Shown in pieces: positions 1 through 4,704 of a stretch of 5,410 bases of DNA. The DNA comes from an uncultured Oscillospiraceae bacterium (lineage in GTDB: Bacteria; Bacillota; Clostridia; Oscillospirales; Oscillospiraceae), in NCBI GenBank assembly GCA_934635545.1, contig CAKTZN010000127.1, forward strand, positions 1 through 5,410. Reading direction: 5' to 3'. The notes beneath the pieces were generated by a model, which was not told the DNA's origin, searched no databases, and saw nothing but the letters and a program-made list of their open reading frames with translations. Position 1 is the stretch's first letter; each line of letters opens with the position of its first letter. The position numbers and the translations under genes are program-made.

Positions 1-1
1 G

Positions 2-448
2 CTGTTTATCGACATTCCCGGCAACGGCCTGATGCTGGCCGTGCCCCTGAAAAGCGTCAGCAGCGGCCGGACGCTGGCCTATCTGACAGACGGCGGCAAG
101 GCCGCCACCGGAGGTGTACCGACTATGAACTTTGATTATGAGCTGATCGTGGTGATCCTGACCGAGGGCCACTCCGATATGGTGATGGACGCGGCCCGCA
201 GCGCGGGCGCAGGCGGCGGCACGGTGCTGCACGCCAAGGGCACCGGCGCCATCGGCACCGAGAAATTCTTCGGCGTGACCCTGGCCAACGAAAAGGACGT
301 GATCTACATCGTGGCCAGCGGCAACGAGAAGGCCGCCATCATGAATGCCATCAATAAGGACGCCGGGCCCTCCACCCCGGCAGGCGCCATCAGCTTCTCC
401 CTGCCCGTGTCCGACGTGGCGGGCCTGCGGAGACTGGACGACGAATAA
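2..448 (+). CDS. PII-like nitrogen regulator, tandem-domain type, 5' truncated by window edge
   Basis: An open frame enters from the left edge and runs 148 codons to a TAA. Visible residues 5-20 (PGNGLMLAVPL core) look like the closing strand of a first PII-like domain. Residues 43-148 form a complete second one: YELIVVILTEGHSD at the start, GGTVLHAKGTG and EKFFGV in the middle, and the closing FSLPVSDVAGL strand. Tandem PII-like proteins of roughly 215-225 aa occur in Firmicutes, so about a third of the protein probably lies outside the window. The classical T-loop with its uridylylated tyrosine is not seen: the segment between the second and third strands is short and rich in Gly. Binding of GlnD-type enzymes or AmtB therefore cannot be assumed. 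PII-family proteins usually sense nucleotides or metabolites and control a transporter or enzyme; the partner here is unknown. A ribosome-binding-like site inside the gene precedes an ATG at 125, which alone would give a single-domain 107-aa protein. The family call is firm, the target is not. Confidence 0.85.
   Translation: MFIDIPGNGLMLAVPLKSVSSGRTLAYLTDGGKAATGGVPTMNFDYELIVVILTEGHSDMVMDAARSAGAGGGTVLHAKGTGAIGTEKFFGVTLANEKDVIYIVASGNEKAAIMNAINKDAGPSTPAGAISFSLPVSDVAGLRRLDDE
110..116 (+). promoter_or_regulatory. Possible internal ribosome binding site in the PII-like gene
   Basis: GGAGGTG lies 8 bases before an in-frame ATG at 125, exactly where the second PII domain begins (MNFDYELIVV). The spacing is right for translation initiation. 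It could produce the second domain alone as a 107-aa protein, the usual length of a single PII chain. The upstream frame stays open and looks PII-like, so this is more likely an internal or chance site than the sole gene start. Confidence 0.3.
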
Positions 449-449
449 C

Positions 450-502
450 TGGCGAAAAGTCTGACGACTTTTCTGCCAAAAGGCTTGCGGCGTCCGCGCC
501 GC
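450..502 (+). other. Two stem-loops downstream of the PII-like gene
   Basis: The first hairpin pairs 450-461 with 466-478: GAAAAGTC, loop TGAC, GACTTTTC, continued outward as TGGC/GCCA across one bulged T. The second pairs GCGGCG (487-492) with CGCCGC (497-502) around a 4-base loop. Neither is followed by a T-run, so neither is a good intrinsic terminator by itself. They sit just before the real terminator and may protect the 3' end of the transcript or be remnants of an intergenic repeat. Confidence 0.55.
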
Positions 503-520
503 GAACTCTGCGAGGCTTAT

Positions 521-556
521 AAAAAGAGACCGGTTCATCAAACCGGTCTCTTTTTT
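521..556. terminator. Bidirectional intrinsic terminator between convergent genes
   Basis: There is a perfect 15-bp stem, 521-535 with 541-555, around a 5-base loop (CATCA). Its GAGACCGGTT/AACCGGTCTC core is flanked by an A-run on the left and a T-run on the right, so it gives a U-tract in both directions. It ends both the PII-like transcript (plus) and the dus transcript (minus). The dus stop codon (555-557) is partly inside the stem. Confidence 0.93.
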
Positions 557-1490
557 ATTTCATCGGGCAGTTCCGCAGGATCGCCCTGGCCGCCGTCTCA
601 TAGGCGGCCAGATCGTTGGCCTTGCGGATGGCCTTCAACGGCCGCTCCGTCCCCTCGAAGCGCTCCTGGAGATAGTTCCACAGCTCACGCATCCGGTGCA
701 GCACCGGCGGCGTACCGCTGAGGCGCTGGCGATAGCCCTCCAGCAGCCGGTCGTGCAGCGCCTCCAGCTCCTGCCGGGAGGCCGCCGCGCCGCCATGGAG
801 CCGCCGTCCCAGCGCGGGATCGGCCATCAGGCCCCGGCCCGCCATCACCGTGTCCACCTGGGGATACTGCGTCTGAAACGCCGCCACATCCGCCGCCGTG
901 AACAGATCGCCGTTGTACACCAGCCGTCCCGGATACGCCGCCAGCGCCCGGTCGAAGGCGTCCCGGTGGACAGCGCCCTTATAGAACGCCTTCTGAATCC
1001 GGGGATGCACGATCAGCTCATGGATGGGGTAGCGGCTGTACAGCGCCAGCAGCGCCTCCCACTCCGCCGGATCGTTCTTCCCGATGCGGGTCTTGACCGA
1101 CACCCGCATGTCCGGCAGCGCGTCGAAAATGCCGTCCAGGCACCGCTCCAGCTCCTCCGGATAGGCCAGCAGGCCCGAGCCCTTCCGCTTGGCCGTCACC
1201 GTTCCGGAGGGGCACCCCAGGTTGAAGTTGACCTCGCCATACCCACGCGCCTGCAATTCCCGTGCCGCCCACACAAAGTGCTCGCTCCGGTTGGTCAGCA
1301 GTTGGGGCACCGTGTCCGGCTCCCCCTGGATCTCGTCCAGCTCCCTCCGCTGGAAGCACAAATTGGCGTTGGGCGACAGAAAAGGCGTGAAATACTTGTC
1401 CACACCGCCGAAGATCTCCCGGTGGGCCTGCCTCCACAGATAGGTGGTCAAGCCCTCCATAGGCGCAGCGTATAGCGTTATGTCAACCAT
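555..1490 (-). CDS. dus: tRNA-dihydrouridine synthase (Dus family)
   Basis: This 311-aa protein of COG0042 type is an FMN enzyme that reduces specific uridines to dihydrouridine in the tRNA D-loop or nearby, using NADPH, in the cytoplasm. Landmarks of the TIM-barrel: APMEG at residues 9-13 (FMN contact), PQLL at 62-65, NLGCPS at 90-95 with the proton-donor Cys93, KRKGSG at 101-106, VKTRIG at 132-137, VHPR at 161-164 with His162, NGD at 193-195, and GRGLM at 218-222 for FMN phosphate binding. The helical C-terminal tRNA-binding domain follows from about residue 240. Length is normal for the family. The start is supported by GGAAGGGG at 1500-1507, 9 bases from the ATG, and by a promoter just upstream. 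The gene stands alone, with a terminator on each side. Which Dus subfamily and which uridine position it modifies cannot be told by eye. Confidence 0.95.
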   Translation of the reverse strand: MVDITLYAAPMEGLTTYLWRQAHREIFGGVDKYFTPFLSPNANLCFQRRELDEIQGEPDTVPQLLTNRSEHFVWAARELQARGYGEVNFNLGCPSGTVTAKRKGSGLLAYPEELERCLDGIFDALPDMRVSVKTRIGKNDPAEWEALLALYSRYPIHELIVHPRIQKAFYKGAVHRDAFDRALAAYPGRLVYNGDLFTAADVAAFQTQYPQVDTVMAGRGLMADPALGRRLHGGAAASRQELEALHDRLLEGYRQRLSGTPPVLHRMRELWNYLQERFEGTERPLKAIRKANDLAAYETAARAILRNCPMK

Positions 1491-1519
1491 TTGATGTGTC
1501 CCCTTCCGCGTTTTTCTCC

Positions 1520-1548
1520 ATCATACCCGATATCGTGCCCCTTGGCAA
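1520..1548 (-). promoter_or_regulatory. Sigma-A-type promoter of dus
   Basis: Read on the minus strand, TTGCCA (1548-1543) is followed after exactly 17 bases by TATGAT (1525-1520). These match the consensus -35 and -10 boxes at 4 and 5 of 6 positions. Transcription would start near 1513, giving a leader of about 20-25 bases that carries the GGAAGGGG ribosome binding site at 1500-1507. Confidence 0.8.
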
Positions 1549-1560
1549 CTCCCTCGGCGG

Positions 1561-1592
1561 AAAAAAGCGCTGACCGGCGGTCAGCGCTTTTC
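1561..1592 (-). terminator. Intrinsic terminator of the merR-CPBP operon
   Basis: A 13-bp stem, AAAAGCGCTGACC (1563-1575) with its complement at 1579-1591, closes on a 3-base loop. On the minus strand it is followed by six T residues (1566-1561). It begins directly after the CPBP stop codon at 1593-1595 and isolates the operon from the dus promoter 13 bases further on. Confidence 0.92.
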
Positions 1593-2363
1593 TTATGCAA
1601 ATACCGTCCAGATCAGCTTGCTGACGATGTGCAGCAGCGCGTGGCTGAGCATGGCGTACTGGATACCGTATTTCCGGTACAGCCGCCCGAACACCAGCCC
1701 GAAGCCGCCGTTCAGCAGGAAACACCGCACCAGGATCAGCGGTGTCAGCGCGCCGAATACGCCCACCGTGGCGGGCAGATGCCCCGCCGCGAACAGCAGC
1801 GCCGCCAGCACGTTGGCCGCTATGATCACGCCGGTGGGCGGCTGCTTCTCCCGCCGGAAGAACAGCTTCCAGCCCAGAAAGGCCAGCAGACTCATGAGGA
1901 ACAGCCGCATGAGCAGCTCCTCCATCACGCCGCCGTACAGGATGGCGGACGACCAGCCCCACACCGTCAGGCCCGCCGCCGCGGAATCCCGCACCGCCGT
2001 ACCCGGCAGCCACGCGCCGAAGGTCCAGTAGTCCAGGCTGAACAGCACGCCCAGCGGGACAGATACCGCCAGCGTCCGCAGCAGAGGTCGTTTCTCCAGC
2101 CGCAGGGGCCCCATCAGCCCCAGCTTTTCCGCCAGAATATACCCGAAAAAGCTGGCCACGGCGACGTAGATCACCGTCTGCACCGTGCCGATGGCCAGCA
2201 GTGCCGTGGTGCTGCCCAACTGGGCCACCATGGCCGCCAGCGTACTCTCGTCGTACAGCGCCATCTGATACCGGAGCATCAGATAGCTTGCCGCCGCGGC
2301 AAGGGGCAGCAGTGCCAGCGTGAACCGCAGGGCGCTGCGGTACCTGGTCAGAAACCGCTTCAT
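1593..2363 (-). CDS. CPBP-family intramembrane metalloprotease (CAAX/Abi type)
   Basis: This 256-aa polytopic membrane protein starts with a basic segment (MKRFLTRYRS) followed by hydrophobic helices around residues 11-30, 50-75, 96-112, 132-165, 178-192 and 204-222. The CPBP (PF02517) signature is intact: EELLMR at 148-153 (Glu148, Glu149, Arg153), FAAGH at 191-195 with His195, and SHALLH at 240-245 with His241. These residues form the zinc site of Rce1-like proteases. The third motif ends in His245 where Asn or Asp is more usual. In bacteria, members act in peptide or bacteriocin processing, self-immunity, or have no known substrate; none is evident here. The ATG overlaps the merR stop by four bases (ATGA), so translation is probably coupled. 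A GGGGGTGA-like stretch upstream offers only a weak binding site. It is the second and last gene of the operon. Confidence 0.88.
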   Translation of the reverse strand: MKRFLTRYRSALRFTLALLPLAAAASYLMLRYQMALYDESTLAAMVAQLGSTTALLAIGTVQTVIYVAVASFFGYILAEKLGLMGPLRLEKRPLLRTLAVSVPLGVLFSLDYWTFGAWLPGTAVRDSAAAGLTVWGWSSAILYGGVMEELLMRLFLMSLLAFLGWKLFFRREKQPPTGVIIAANVLAALLFAAGHLPATVGVFGALTPLILVRCFLLNGGFGLVFGRLYRKYGIQYAMLSHALLHIVSKLIWTVFA

Positions 2364-3085
2364 ACCCCGTCACCCCCGATCGTCTCCACGCAGAAGCCGT
2401 GATAGCCGCAGCAGGTGCAGGTCAGCTTCCGGGCCGAGGGGGTATGCCGGGCAAAGAACGCCTCCCGCAGCGCCGGGCGGAACACTGTGTGGCACTGGGG
2501 ACAGAGATAGGCCACCCGCCGGAAATAGTACCGGCTGATCAGGATGCCGAAGGGCACCGCCAGCAGCAGATACACTGCAAAGGGCCACCATGCGCCGGTG
2601 ACGATCCACAGGACGATGCCCGTCACCTCCAGCAGCGACATGGGGATACCCGCCAGCAGCATGGCGGTATGCACCCGTTTCAGTTGTGTGCGTCGCTCCA
2701 TCAGATACGCTATGTCGCCGATGGATTCCACAGAGAAGTCCGGCTGCTGCTTCACCTGGCGGCGCAGCGCCTCCAGCTTTTCCAGCCGGGACTGGCTGCG
2801 GGCCAGCTCCTGCCGCACCGCCTGCTCCTGCTGCTCCAGCAGCAGCTCCACCACCCGCCCCGGCTCCTCCTCCGCCAGAAGCTGGGCGATGGCGTCGATG
2901 GGCAGGCCCATGTCCCGCAGGAAGCAGATGATCCGCAGCCGCCGCAGGTCGTCGTCCGTATACAGCCGCCGCCCGCCCTCGGACAGCTCCGTGGGGATCA
3001 GGATGCCCCGGCTGTCGTAGTACTGCACCGTCCGCACGGTGACGCCGCACAGCTTGGCCAGCTCTCCAGTGGTATATTTGGACAT
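2360..3085 (-). CDS. MerR-family regulator with coiled coil, two membrane helices and zinc ribbon
   Basis: The protein has 241 aa. Residues 4-72 are a MerR winged helix: TGELAKLCGVTVRTVQYYD (6-24), then RGIL, GGRRLYTDDDLRRL and LRDMGLPIDAIAQLL. Residues 75-115 are rich in Glu, Gln, Arg and Leu and form the dimerising coiled coil. Two hydrophobic stretches at about 138-162 and 166-186 look like a transmembrane hairpin joined by the short GAWWP turn. The tail (190-235) carries CPQC (195-198) and a CTCC group (223-226) followed by GYHGFC, resembling a zinc ribbon. The topology would keep both the DNA-binding head and the ribbon in the cytoplasm. Ordinary MerR proteins are soluble, so this one may be held at the membrane. 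The start has a near-perfect Shine-Dalgarno sequence. It is transcribed first in an operon with the CPBP protease and probably controls its own promoter. The effector is not recognisable. Confidence 0.9.
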   Translation of the reverse strand: MSKYTTGELAKLCGVTVRTVQYYDSRGILIPTELSEGGRRLYTDDDLRRLRIICFLRDMGLPIDAIAQLLAEEEPGRVVELLLEQQEQAVRQELARSQSRLEKLEALRRQVKQQPDFSVESIGDIAYLMERRTQLKRVHTAMLLAGIPMSLLEVTGIVLWIVTGAWWPFAVYLLLAVPFGILISRYYFRRVAYLCPQCHTVFRPALREAFFARHTPSARKLTCTCCGYHGFCVETIGGDGV

Positions 3086-3091
3086 AGCGTT

Positions 3092-3101
3092 TCACCTCCT
3101 T
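3092..3101 (-). promoter_or_regulatory. Strong ribosome binding site of the merR-like gene
   Basis: AAGGAGGTGA on the minus strand is fully complementary to the 16S anti-Shine-Dalgarno tail. It sits 6 bases before the ATG at 3085, counted from its last base, or 9 from the GGAGG core. It fixes the start codon. Confidence 0.9.
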
Positions 3102-3109
3102 ATGGAGCC

Positions 3110-3140
3110 ATGATAGCACATGACGCAGCGTCACGAGCAA
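3110..3140 (-). promoter_or_regulatory. MerR-type promoter with long 19-bp spacer
   Basis: On the minus strand, TTGCTC (3140-3135) and TATCAT (3115-3110) are separated by 19 bases. Most promoters have 17, but 19-20 is the hallmark of genes controlled by MerR-family proteins, which twist the DNA to realign the boxes. The spacer contains a perfect palindrome. The -35 box is weak (3 of 6), also common in activated promoters. The position, just upstream of a MerR-family gene, favours autoregulation. Confidence 0.6.
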
Positions 3141-3159
3141 TACCCAACGCCGCGTCACG
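3121..3159. promoter_or_regulatory. Operator-like palindrome and its upstream direct repeat
   Basis: TGACGCAGCGTCA (3121-3133) is a perfect 13-base palindrome, TGACGC/GCGTCA around a central base, lying inside the promoter spacer. A related copy, CAACGCCGCGTCACG (3145-3159), matches 12 of 15 bases of TGACGCAGCGTCACG (3121-3135) and lies 24 bases upstream. Two similar sites in tandem suggest binding of two MerR dimers, or one operator and one auxiliary site. No binding data are available; the assignment rests on symmetry and position. Confidence 0.55.
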
Positions 3160-3229
3160 GGGGAAGTTTTTTGAATTTGGATGTTACTATGCTTGAAAGA
3201 AGATATTTCGCGCTCCGGCGCAGGGAATT

Positions 3230-3307
3230 TCGTGGCCCCGGCCACGAGGCACTTTTGCCCACAGCGGCAAAAGTGCCCAAAAACGCTGCTTAAACCTGCG
3301 GTTTAAG
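3230..3307. repeat. Left-arm hairpin cluster of the palindromic element
   Basis: Three hairpins follow one another. TCGTGGC (3230-3236) pairs with GCCACGA (3241-3247), 7 bp. GGCACTTTTGCC (3248-3259) pairs with GGCAAAAGTGCC (3266-3277), 12 bp and perfect. CTTAAACC (3289-3296) pairs with GGTTTAAG (3300-3307), 8 bp with a 3-base loop. No U-tract follows in either direction, so these are not simple terminators. Confidence 0.8.
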
Positions 3308-3408
3308 AATCCGCCCGCGCTATACCGTGTACGCATATGCTGCCTTTTACCACGCGTTTGCAGAACACGGCTATTATCGTTGCGTATGACGTATTGTCTG
3401 TCCTTCCA

Positions 3409-3460
3409 GCGCCGCTGCCGCTCATCCCCTACCGTTGCAGCGCATGAGCGGCAGCGGCGC
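3409..3460. repeat. Central 17-bp inverted repeat of the element
   Basis: GCGCCGCTGCCGCTCAT (3409-3425) and its exact complement (3444-3460) enclose an 18-base loop. After one mismatch the pairing resumes for three more bases (3405-3407 with 3462-3464). This is the most stable part of the palindrome and defines its axis. Confidence 0.88.
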
Positions 3461-3560
3461 CGGAGCAGAGATAATCCTTTTGACCATACGAAAAGGGCCA
3501 TCCTGCGTGAACGCGTGGAAGGATCTTACACTCTGGAACAATGTGTAGCGCGCAGGAAGT

Positions 3561-3621
3561 CCAGAAACCTGGGTTTCTGGTTGTTCTTTTGGTCACTTTT
3601 GGAACAACGGCCAAAAGTGAC
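3561..3621. repeat. Right-arm hairpin cluster of the palindromic element
   Basis: CCAGAAACC (3561-3569) pairs with GGTTTCTGG (3572-3580). GTCACTTTTGG (3592-3602) pairs with CCAAAAGTGAC (3611-3621), 11 bp with an 8-base loop. TTGTTC (3581-3586) and GAACAA (3602-3607) offer an alternative pairing that competes with the second stem. These mirror the left-arm hairpins in position and core sequence but differ in their flanking stem bases. Confidence 0.78.
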
Positions 3622-3643
3622 TCGCGCCGGAGCGCGAAATATT

Positions 3644-3667
3644 TTCTCGTCCCCGCAGGGACGAAAA
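3644..3667 (-). terminator. Terminator-like hairpin after trxB
   Basis: TCGTCCC (3647-3653) pairs with GGGACGA (3658-3664), and flanking T/A bases extend the stem past one mismatch. On the minus strand it lies 11 bases after the trxB stop codon and is followed by a weak AT stretch (GAAAATATTT) rather than a clean T-run. It is the only terminator candidate for trxB and overlaps the edge of the palindromic element. Confidence 0.4.
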
Positions 3668-3678
3668 TCCCCTCACGC

Positions 3679-4587
3679 TTACAGCGCGTCCACATACCGG
3701 CACGCTGCCAGGCCCGCCACCGCGCCGTCGCCTACGGCGGTGGTCAACTGCCGCACGGACTTCACCCGGCCATCCCCGGCGGCAAACACACCGGCGCAGC
3801 CGGTCAGGGTGTCCTCCCCTGCCGCGTAATAGCCGCCGTCGGTGTTCACCAGCGCCGCGAAGGGTTCGCTCTGAGGCATCTGGCCCACCGCGGCAAACAG
3901 TCCCTCCACCGCCAGCTCCCGCGTCTCGCCGGTCTTGACGTCCTTCACCGTGATGCCGGTCAGCTCACCATCGGAGGCATGCAGCGCCTCCACGGTGTGG
4001 CTGTACAGGATATGGATATTCTCCCGGCTCTCTACCTGCCGCACCAGACGGGCCTCACCCCGGAACTGATCCCGGCGGTGGAGCAGCGTCACGCTGCGGC
4101 AGCTATTGGCCAGGAACAGCGCGTCCTGCAGGGCGGTGTCGCCGCCGCCTACCACAGCCACATCCCGGCCGGTATAGAACGCGCCATCGCATACGGCGCA
4201 GTAGGACACGCCGCAGCCCACCAGCTCCTCCTCGCCAGGAAGGCCCAGATGGCGATGGGCCGCGCCGGTGGCCAGCACCACCGCGCGGCAGCGGTAGTCG
4301 CCGCCGTCGCAGCAAACGGTAAAGCCGCTGCCGTCACGGGCAAGGCCCGTGACCTCGTCATAGAGGATCTCCACGCCCAGGGCCTCCACCTGCTCGGTGA
4401 GCTTCTGGGCGAAGTCCGCACCGGACATAGCGGGCACGGCGGGATAGTTCTCCACCATCGGGGAATAGACGATCTGGCCACCGGTATTCTCCCGCTCGGC
4501 CACGGCCACGGTCTTGCCCGCCCGGGCGGCATACAGCGCCGCCGTCAGTCCGGCAGGCCCGCCGCCGACTACAATGATATCATACAT
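3679..4587 (-). CDS. trxB: Thioredoxin reductase (NADPH, low-molecular-weight type)
   Basis: This 302-aa flavoenzyme passes electrons from NADPH through FAD and a redox disulfide to thioredoxin-like proteins in the cytoplasm. Residues 1-30 are the FAD-binding Rossmann fold, with GGGPAG at 8-13. TGGQI (35-39), ENYP (46-49) and ATG (106-108) are family positions. The active-site CAVCD at 130-134 (Cys130, Cys133, Asp134) replaces the commoner CATCD. The NADPH domain has GGGDTA at 147-152 and HRR at 170-172 for the 2'-phosphate, which favours NADPH. The C-terminal FAD motif GD (271-272), RQ (279-280) and TAVGDGA is intact. Length is slightly below the usual 305-320 aa, with nothing essential missing. 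The start has AAAGGAGG 8 bases upstream. It lies downstream of nrdD, whose product carries a fused redoxin domain and is a likely substrate. No own promoter is visible, so it may depend on read-through past the intervening terminator. Confidence 0.96.
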   Translation of the reverse strand: MYDIIVVGGGPAGLTAALYAARAGKTVAVAERENTGGQIVYSPMVENYPAVPAMSGADFAQKLTEQVEALGVEILYDEVTGLARDGSGFTVCCDGGDYRCRAVVLATGAAHRHLGLPGEEELVGCGVSYCAVCDGAFYTGRDVAVVGGGDTALQDALFLANSCRSVTLLHRRDQFRGEARLVRQVESRENIHILYSHTVEALHASDGELTGITVKDVKTGETRELAVEGLFAAVGQMPQSEPFAALVNTDGGYYAAGEDTLTGCAGVFAAGDGRVKSVRQLTTAVGDGAVAGLAACRYVDAL

Positions 4588-4595
4588 AGAGATTG

Positions 4596-4603
4596 CCTCC
4601 TTT
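4596..4603 (-). promoter_or_regulatory. Ribosome binding site of trxB
   Basis: AAAGGAGG on the minus strand, 8 bases before the ATG at 4587. It lies only a few bases after the U-tract of the preceding terminator, so it would remain accessible in a read-through transcript. Confidence 0.88.
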
Positions 4604-4612
4604 TATTGGGAT

Positions 4613-4640
4613 AAAAAGCCCCCTGGAGAGGGGGCTTTTT
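4613..4640 (-). terminator. Intrinsic terminator between nrdD and trxB
   Basis: A perfect 12-bp stem, AAAAAGCCCCCT (4613-4624) with AGGGGGCTTTTT (4629-4640), closes on the 4-base loop GGAG. It gives five T residues in either direction. It stands 65 bases after the nrdD stop and 26 before the trxB start, on the same transcribed strand, so it either ends the nrdD message or attenuates trxB expression. Confidence 0.9.
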
Positions 4641-4694
4641 CGGTACATTAAGGGGTGTTCTGAGGTACATTAACGGGCTTTATCGGTGCAATAA
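4632..4694. repeat. Three imperfect copies of a 22-bp-period tandem repeat
   Basis: Copies start at 4632 (GGGCTTTTTCGGTACATTAA), 4652 and 4675 (GGGCTTTATCGGTGCAATAA). The first and third agree at 17 of 20 bases. The middle copy is more diverged but shares GGTACATTAA exactly with the first (4642-4651 and 4664-4673, 22 bases apart). The first copy supplies one arm of the terminator stem. The repeats fill nearly the whole gap after the nrdD stop. They may be a duplication of the terminator region or a binding site; no protein can be named. Confidence 0.65.
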
Positions 4695-4704
4695 ACGTCC
4701 TTAT

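Larger units (their letters stand above)
3198..3647. repeat. Long imperfect palindromic element made of nested hairpins
   Basis: The intergenic stretch between trxB and merR has no convincing coding region and is organised as one large inverted repeat. The outer ends are 23 of 24 identical in inverted orientation (3198-3221 and 3624-3647), including a perfect 19-base part at 3203-3221/3624-3642. Moving inward, matching modules occur in mirror order: a CACTTTTG hairpin, a hairpin with AAACC/GGTTT core, CGCGCTAYAC (3316-3325/3543-3552), CCACGCGTT (3350-3358/3510-3518), CGTATG (3383-3388/3485-3490) and a 17-bp central repeat. All inner modules share an axis of symmetry near 3434. The outer ends are centred near 3422 because the left arm has an extra hairpin at 3230-3247. 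This resembles a foldback or MITE-like mobile repeat without a transposase; a structured RNA is an alternative. No target-site duplication was seen. Confidence 0.75.

Noticed and set aside
1483..2373. Minus-strand frame of 296 codons covering the CPBP gene and the dus promoter
   Set aside because: It would run through the terminator and the promoter and has no domain; the CPBP frame carries the catalytic motifs.
2370..3245. Minus-strand frame of 291 codons over merR
   Set aside because: Out-of-frame shadow with Gly/Ala runs; the merR frame has the motifs and the ribosome binding site.
3187..3501. Open frame of 104 codons on the minus strand inside the palindromic element
   Set aside because: It is rich in Arg, Cys and Trp with no recognisable domain, runs through hairpin arms, and its sequence follows the repeat rather than protein constraint. 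Most likely spurious.
3198..3647. CRISPR array or tRNA/rRNA gene in the gap
   Set aside because: The repeats are inverted and of differing length, without regular unique spacers. No cloverleaf or rRNA-like sequence is seen.
3380..3829. Plus-strand open frame of 149 codons across the right arm and into trxB
   Set aside because: It overlaps the 3' end of the well-supported trxB gene on the opposite strand, starts inside the repeat and shows no domain.
3541..4614. Plus-strand open frame of 357 codons opposite trxB
   Set aside because: It is the antisense shadow of trxB in GC-rich DNA: His/Arg/Gln/Ala-rich, with no motif.
4588..4704. A dedicated trxB promoter
   Set aside because: Boxes such as GATAAA or TTAATG have no partner at an acceptable distance, and all lie upstream of the terminator.
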